DNA from: an uncultured Alphaproteobacteria bacterium
GTDB lineage: Bacteria; Pseudomonadota; Alphaproteobacteria; Micropepsales; Micropepsaceae
Direction of reading: 5' to 3'
Length of the DNA: 36,397 nucleotides
NCBI GenBank assembly: GCA_937865685.1
Contig: CALMGU010000054.1
Coordinates: 1-36,397, forward strand
Of this stretch, positions 32,371-36,397 are shown one piece after another. Positions within the stretch are counted from its first letter, which is position 1; each line of letters opens with the position of its first letter. The position numbers and the translations under genes were made by a program. Below the pieces are notes generated by a model. It was not told the origin of the DNA, ran no database searches, and saw nothing but the letters and a program-made list of their open reading frames with translations.

Positions 32371-33716
32371 GCGCCCGGCCTTATGAAATCCGCGCCTAGG
32401 CTGCGCATCAAATCCAGGTAGGAAGGAAAACTGGTGGCGATCATGGCGATGTCATCCACGGTCACGGGCTCTCGCGAGGCCATGCCCAAAGTGAGAAAGG
32501 ACATCGCGATACGGTGATCCATATGGGTGACAACCGTGCCGCCGCCCGGAATCGCGCGCGCACCGGTCACGGTCAGGCCGTCCGCCGCCTCGCGCACGGC
32601 AACGCCATTGGCCTGAAGTCCCCGCGCGATCGCCGACAGCCGGTCGCTTTCCTTGACCCGCAATTCCTCCAGGCCCTGCATCACCGTCTCGCCTTCCGCG
32701 AAAGCCGCGATCACCGCCAGGATGGGATATTCGTCGATCATGGAGGGCGCCCGGTCTGCCGGGACGATCACGCCTTTCAGCGGCGCATGGCGCACCAGAA
32801 GATCGCCGATTTCCTCGCCGCCGCTGCTGCGGCGGTTCTGGATGCGGATATCGGCGCCCATTTCCAGCAAGGTTTCGATCAGTCCGATGCGGCGGGGATT
32901 GAGCAGGATGGCGGGAAGAAGAATTTCAGAGCCCGGCACGATCAGCGCGGCGGCCAGGGGAAAAGACGCCGATGACGGATCGCGCGGCACCTCCACGGAA
33001 TAAGCTTTCAGATGGGCCGGCCCTGTCAGACAAATCGTTTCACCCTTCGCCGACGCTTCGACATGAATCTCCGCACCGAACGCCGCCAGCATCTTTTCAG
33101 TGTGGTCGCGGGTCAGCGCCTGTTGCGAAATCCGGCTGGTGCCCTCAGCCCGCAGCGCCGCCAGCAGCAACGCCGATTTCACCTGGGCGGAAGCCACCGT
33201 CACCTCACAGGTGATCGCATGCGCGTTCGCCGCGCCGATCACCGTCACCGGCATCAAGGCCTTGGGCCCCTGCGCCTCATAGCGCGTGCCAAAAAGGGTC
33301 AGCGGATCAAGCACCCGCGCCATCGGCCGCGAGCGGAGGCTGGCATCGCCGGTGAAAGTGGCGCGGATTGGCGAAGTCGCCACCGCCCCCATCATCAGCC
33401 GTGATCCGGTGCCGGAATTTCCAAAATCCAGGTCGCCGTCCGGCTGCCGCCAGCCGCCGGTGCCGGTCACCCGCCAAAGCCCATCGTCGTCGCGGATCAC
33501 CTTTGCCCCCAGCGCCCGGACCGCATTGGCCGTGTTCAGGACGTCTTCGGATTCCAGGAGGCCGGATATCCGGGTTTCGCCAAGGGCCATTCCGCCCAGA
33601 ATCAAGGCCCGCTGGGAGATGGATTTGTCCCCCGGAACCGCCGCTATCCCCTTGAGCGGACCCGACTTGCGGGCGCTGAGCGGCTGAACGGCATCGGGGG
33701 CGGCAGGATGGGACAT
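32367..33716 (-). CDS. aroA: 3-phosphoshikimate 1-carboxyvinyltransferase (EPSP synthase)
   Basis: A 449-residue enzyme of the shikimate pathway joining phosphoenolpyruvate to shikimate 3-phosphate. Lys31, Ser32 and Arg36 in [14 protein letters not shown] bind shikimate phosphate. The PEP-site loop reads [16 protein letters not shown], resembling class II synthases such as Agrobacterium CP4 in its GxRLxMG ending, but with Gly where CP4 has Ala. Other motifs are [16 protein letters not shown] and the final [14 protein letters not shown] 33716 gives the usual start; an in-frame start at 33761 would add 15 residues. It diverges from the zinc-ribbon gene across about 86 bases. Confidence 0.96.
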   Translation of the reverse strand: MSHPAAPDAVQPLSARKSGPLKGIAAVPGDKSISQRALILGGMALGETRISGLLESEDVLNTANAVRALGAKVIRDDDGLWRVTGTGGWRQPDGDLDFGNSGTGSRLMMGAVATSPIRATFTGDASLRSRPMARVLDPLTLFGTRYEAQGPKALMPVTVIGAANAHAITCEVTVASAQVKSALLLAALRAEGTSRISQQALTRDHTEKMLAAFGAEIHVEASAKGETICLTGPAHLKAYSVEVPRDPSSASFPLAAALIVPGSEILLPAILLNPRRIGLIETLLEMGADIRIQNRRSSGGEEIGDLLVRHAPLKGVIVPADRAPSMIDEYPILAVIAAFAEGETVMQGLEELRVKESDRLSAIARGLQANGVAVREAADGLTVTGARAIPGGGTVVTHMDHRIAMSFLTLGMASREPVTVDDIAMIATSFPSYLDLMRSLGADFIRPGA

Positions 33717-33802
33717 GGGGAAGCTTCGATTGCGCTTTACAGGCGGTGCGAGAAGTGGCAAACGCCCCCTCCGACTATCTCTTCTTTATGGGAACGAGCA
33801 CC

Positions 33803-34309
33803 TTGGTCAAGGCGGATCTTGGAACGAAGCGTGGATGCCCCAGTTGCGGCGCGCGCTTCTACGACCTGTCGAAGCGTCCGATCGAATGCCCCAAATGCGG
33901 CTTCTCTTTCGAGCCGGAGGCGCTCTACAAGCAGCGCCGCGGCCGGCAGCCCGAAGCCGCCGCCGGCGTGGTTGCCGCGGCGGACACCGAGGACGAGGAA
34001 ACGGACGACGAGAACGAGGATTCCGATTCCGAGAATGAGGAAGAAGAAGAGGAAGCCGTCGAGGAAGCGCCGCTGAACGTCACCGCCACGGGCGAAGACG
34101 AAGACGAGACCGCCGAGGAAGAAGAAGCCGAGGCGGATTCGGGCATGAGCGTGGTCGAAGGCGACGAAGACGTCGCCATCGAAGACATCGAAGTCGAAGA
34201 CGGCGAAGACGACGAAGAAGGCGATGACGACCTTCTTGCGGAAGTCGAAGAAGATGAAGACGATGTCGCCGGTATCATCGATCCCGGCATCGCCAAGGAC
34301 GAAGGTTAA
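33803..34309 (+). CDS. TIGR02300-like zinc-ribbon protein with acidic tail
   Basis: A 168-residue protein whose first 50 residues match the alphaproteobacterial TIGR02300 family: VKADLGTKRGCPSCGARFYDLSKRPIECPKCGFSFEPE, with two CxxC pairs that should bind one zinc ion. A short basic stretch (KQRRGRQ) is followed by about 100 residues dominated by Glu and Asp, probably disordered. Function is unknown. TTG 33803 gives M-V-K-A-D-L-G-T-K-R, which lines up with the family start; ATG 33788 would add five residues and an upstream start at 33746 nineteen. A GGGAACGAG stretch lies before the TTG. It diverges from aroA and is followed 44 bases later by tRNA-Ala. Confidence 0.8.
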   Translation: MVKADLGTKRGCPSCGARFYDLSKRPIECPKCGFSFEPEALYKQRRGRQPEAAAGVVAAADTEDEETDDENEDSDSENEEEEEEAVEEAPLNVTATGEDEDETAEEEEAEADSGMSVVEGDEDVAIEDIEVEDGEDDEEGDDDLLAEVEEDEDDVAGIIDPGIAKDEG

Positions 34310-34353
34310 AGAATAACCCGCCGCCCGCGTTCCAGCAGGACGGCGCAGAAATT

Positions 34354-34429
34354 GGGGCCATAGCTCAGCTGGGAGAGCGCCTGCATGGCATGCAGGAGGT
34401 CAGCGGTTCGATCCCGCTTGGCTCCACCA
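34354..34429 (+). tRNA. tRNA-Ala (anticodon GGC)
   Basis: A complete 76-base cloverleaf. The acceptor stem GGGGCCA pairs with TGGCTCC (34419-34425), with one G-T pair. The D arm is GCTCAGCTGGGAGAGC. The anticodon stem CCTGC/GCAGG holds the loop ATGGCAT with anticodon GGC, reading GCC/GCU alanine codons. The T arm contains GGTTCGATC. The discriminator base is A and the CCA end is encoded. The G3-T70 pair in the acceptor stem is the alanine identity element. The 3' end has an inverted copy downstream. Confidence 0.97.
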
Positions 34430-34497
34430 TTTCCCGCCCGCACCATCCCATTTCATTCTTCGCCGCCGTCACTGGCGAAAAATGGCGGAGCCAAGCG
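34415..34497. repeat. Inverted copy of the tRNA-Ala 3' end
   Basis: CGCTTGGCTCCACCATTT (34415-34432, T arm end through CCA and three more bases) has a reverse complement at 34480-34497 with 17 of 18 positions matching; the one difference is opposite the discriminator A. The 47-base spacer contains a further stem TTCGCC/GGCGAA (34459-34464, 34474-34479) directly against the right arm. Confidence 0.75.
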
Positions 34498-34541
34498 CCC
34501 GAGCGGCGCTAGCGCCAGCGTAGCGCGCCGCGAAGGGGCGC
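34495..34541. repeat. REP-like palindromic element
   Basis: A long imperfect hairpin: GCGCCC (34495-34500) with GGGCGC (34536-34541), inside it GCGGCGCTA (34503-34511) with TAGCGCGCCGC (34521-34531), and a 9-base loop. It includes the perfect 12-base palindrome GGCGCTAGCGCC (34505-34516). Parts recur at 2974-2999. The remaining sequence up to the next gene (34542-34664) shows no feature I can support. Confidence 0.55.
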
Positions 34542-34664
34542 AGGCGGCATAAAAGTCCCCTCCCCTAACCCTCAATTCACCATCGCGGCATACTTCCCGA
34601 CATTTGCGGCAGACATCCTCTCCCGCGCAGGGCTAAAATCCCCTGTCACAAACGGATCTGTCTT

Positions 34665-36167
34665 TTGAGCGGTTTTCAGGACGCACGTGCGCTTCCCAAG
34701 GACACTGTCCTTACCCCCGACCTGGCGATCATCGGCGGCGGACCGGCCGGCATCAGCCTGGCGCTGGCGCTGGCTGAGAGCGGCCAGAATATTCTCTTGC
34801 TGGAATCCGGCGGACGGACCTTCGAGCCCGGTGCCCAGAAACTGTACGAAGGCAGCCAGACGGGAGTGCCCTATATCGCGCTGGATGGCGGGCGCCTGCG
34901 CTATCTGGGCGGCAGCACCAATCACTGGGGCGGATGGACCCGCCCATTGGACAAGATCGACTTCGAAACTCGCAAAGGGCAGCCCCTATTCGGCTGGCCT
35001 TTCGGCCGCGATGCGATCGAGCCTTATTTCGCCCGCGCCCAGGCCCTGATCGAAGCCGGTCCCTGGGTCTATGACGAAGCTGGGGAAACCGCATCCGACA
35101 ATGGGCCGCTGCTGCGTTTGGGGCCGGGCGGGCTCTATACGAGCTGGTTTCAGTTCTCCAAAACCCGGGAGAACAATCTGCCGACTCATTTCGGCGATCG
35201 CTACCAGGCCGATCTCACCAAAGCGGCACGCATCACGCCCCTGCTGAACGCCAATGTCACCGCCATCCGCCTGTCGCCGGATGCAGGCCGCGTGATGCGG
35301 CTGGATGTGGCCACCTTGTCGGGCAACCGGCTGACGGTGAAGCCTCGCTACACGGTCCTGGCGGCGGGTGCGATCGAATGTGCCCGGCTGATGCTCGCGT
35401 CCAATGACGTGATGACGGCAGGCGTTGGCAATGGCAACGATCTGGTGGGGCGCTTCTTCGCCGACCATCCCATTCCCCGCAATGTCGCCACCATGGTGAT
35501 GTTCGATGGCGCGATCGCGCCGATCTACTTCAACAATGTGGCGCGGCCGGACGGCGCGGTGATGCGCGCGGTCCTCTCTCCCCGGCCGGAATTCATGCGC
35601 GCGCATGGCGTGGCCGGATCGCTCACCACGGTGGAAAACGAAGTCAAGCTCGATCCATTCGCGACGGCAGCCGTGGTGACGACGGCGCAAGCCTTGGGCG
35701 TGGATGCGTCGCGCGCCAAGGCTTATTCCCTGGGCTGCGGCATGGAGATGGCGCCGGATCCGGATCGCCGGCTGACCTTGGTGACCGAGCGCGACGCGTT
35801 GGGCATGCCGCGCCTCAATCTGCACATGACGATTTCGGACGACGATTTCACGCTGTTCCGCCGGACCCTGACGGAACTGGGACGCCAGCTTCTGGCCGCC
35901 AAATGCGGAATGCTGCACATCAGCTACAATCGGCGCGACGAATGGCTGGACGCGATGGATTGGGGCAACCATCATCTGGGCACCACACGGATGCATAGCG
36001 ACCCCAAGCGGGGCGTGGTCGATGCAAACAGCAGAGTGCATGGCATCGGCAATCTCTATGTGGCGGGCAGCTCGATCTTCCCGACCTATGGATCATCCAA
36101 TCCCACGCTGAATCTCGTGGCGCTGACCCTGCGGCTCGCCGATCATCTGAAAAAGGTGATGGCATGA
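34665..36167 (+). CDS. GMC-family FAD-dependent oxidoreductase
   Basis: A 500-residue flavoprotein. The FAD-binding loop is PDLAIIGGGPAGISLALALAESG (about residues 18-40), followed by LLLESGG. GGSTNHWGGWTRPL is the flavin-proximal segment typical of the fructose/gluconate dehydrogenase branch of the GMC family. The C-terminal catalytic region reads DWGNHHLGTTRMHSDPKRGVVDANSRVHGIGNLYVAGSSIFPTYGSSNPTLNLVALTLRLADHL, with the active-site His in GNHHLG. There is no signal peptide; relatives reach the periplasm with a Tat-exported small partner, and the next gene, overlapping by four bases, starts with an export-like sequence. TTG 34665 is the best start, though the ribosome site is weak. The substrate, an alcohol or sugar, is unknown. 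Confidence 0.85.
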   Translation: MSGFQDARALPKDTVLTPDLAIIGGGPAGISLALALAESGQNILLLESGGRTFEPGAQKLYEGSQTGVPYIALDGGRLRYLGGSTNHWGGWTRPLDKIDFETRKGQPLFGWPFGRDAIEPYFARAQALIEAGPWVYDEAGETASDNGPLLRLGPGGLYTSWFQFSKTRENNLPTHFGDRYQADLTKAARITPLLNANVTAIRLSPDAGRVMRLDVATLSGNRLTVKPRYTVLAAGAIECARLMLASNDVMTAGVGNGNDLVGRFFADHPIPRNVATMVMFDGAIAPIYFNNVARPDGAVMRAVLSPRPEFMRAHGVAGSLTTVENEVKLDPFATAAVVTTAQALGVDASRAKAYSLGCGMEMAPDPDRRLTLVTERDALGMPRLNLHMTISDDDFTLFRRTLTELGRQLLAAKCGMLHISYNRRDEWLDAMDWGNHHLGTTRMHSDPKRGVVDANSRVHGIGNLYVAGSSIFPTYGSSNPTLNLVALTLRLADHLKKVMA

Positions 36168-36397
36168 CCCGGCGCGGCATCCTGGCCGGGTTGGTGGCCA
36201 TGCTGACAGTGGCGGGCGGCGCGGCCTGGAAATTCCGCCTGTTCGCCAAACATTACCCGCCCACGCCGTATGATGACCTGCTGGACCAGATCGTCGACCG
36301 CGAACCGGCGATCGTCTTTGGCCGGACGGCGCGCAAATCCTTGCCCGGGGCCGCACAGCTGGCGGCCGGGTTGCGCGGGGACCATCGCGGCCTGGCC
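36164..36397 (+). CDS. Putative exported/membrane-anchored protein, 5' fragment
   Basis: The first 78 residues of a gene that runs past the window edge. The N-terminus MTRRGILAGLVAMLTVAGGAAWKF has a twin arginine followed by a hydrophobic segment, consistent with a Tat-type or membrane-anchoring signal. The next part contains YPPTPYDDLLDQIVDREPAIVFGRTA. Its ATGA overlap with the GMC gene indicates translational coupling, so it may be the small chaperone or export partner that some GMC dehydrogenases need. I do not recognise the family firmly from this fragment. Confidence 0.6.
   Translation, partial: MTRRGILAGLVAMLTVAGGAAWKFRLFAKHYPPTPYDDLLDQIVDREPAIVFGRTARKSLPGAAQLAAGLRGDHRGLA

Noticed and set aside
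33925..34296. Ser-rich minus-strand frame opposite the acidic tail gene
   Set aside because: It is the complement of GAA/GAC-rich codons, giving artificial poly-Ser; there is no independent support.
34305..34318. Short GGTTA/TAACC repeat at the stop of the zinc-ribbon gene as a terminator
   Set aside because: A five-base stem of mostly A-T pairs without a T-run is not convincing.
1..36397. CRISPR arrays, insertion sequences, prophage or integrase genes
   Set aside because: No regularly spaced repeats, transposase or integrase motifs were seen on either strand.

Overview
The window is a high-GC stretch of an alphaproteobacterial chromosome. Gene order is the strongest clue: chvI-chvG-hprK-EIIA-ptsH-ahcY, then a DivL-type sensor protein, tsaE-amgK-murU-addB-addA-trxA, and on the other strand trpF-trpB-trpA-accD-folC and aroA-cmk-rpsA with ihfB nearby. 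These blocks are typical of Rhizobiales and related alphaproteobacterial orders. I cannot name the genus. There are no insertion sequences, phage genes, CRISPR arrays or toxin-antitoxin pairs, and nearly all genes belong to known families.

Layout. Positions 1-2948 (+) hold the end of a ChvI-like response regulator, the ChvG-like kinase, a short HPr kinase, a mannose-type EIIA and HPr. This is an envelope-stress two-component system joined to a regulatory PTS, and it closes with a strong hairpin. A secreted TraB/GumN protein, ahcY and a small lipoprotein follow (3025-5776, +). A DivL-like pseudokinase (5971-8382, +) carries Tyr where the phosphorylated His would be. A [2Fe-2S] ferredoxin/reductase pair lies on the minus strand (8470-10013). 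tsaE, amgK, murU, addB and addA overlap head to tail (10130-18740, +), followed by trxA and a large secreted M28 peptidase resembling glutamate carboxypeptidase II.

From 21473 to 27519 the genes run on the minus strand: ihfB, pyrF, trpF, trpB, trpA, accD, folC (listed in transcription order). A structured divergent promoter region separates ihfB from a DUF4337 membrane protein and an EamA exporter (+). A Lys/Ala-rich histone-like protein, rpsA, cmk and aroA follow on the minus strand. A TIGR02300-type zinc-ribbon protein with a very acidic tail, tRNA-Ala(GGC), a GMC oxidoreductase and a partial exported protein complete the window on the plus strand. No stretch longer than 300 bases lacks a gene.

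The most unusual material is non-coding. An 18-nt near-perfect inverted copy of the tRNA-Ala 3' end lies 47 nt downstream of it and runs into a REP-like palindromic element, part of which recurs about 31.5 kb away after ptsH. There is a cruciform-capable sequence between outward-facing TTGACG boxes in the ihfB/DUF4337 gap, and paired inverted repeats occur in the leader of the Lys-rich gene and around rpsA. I found no convincing wholly new multi-gene system.
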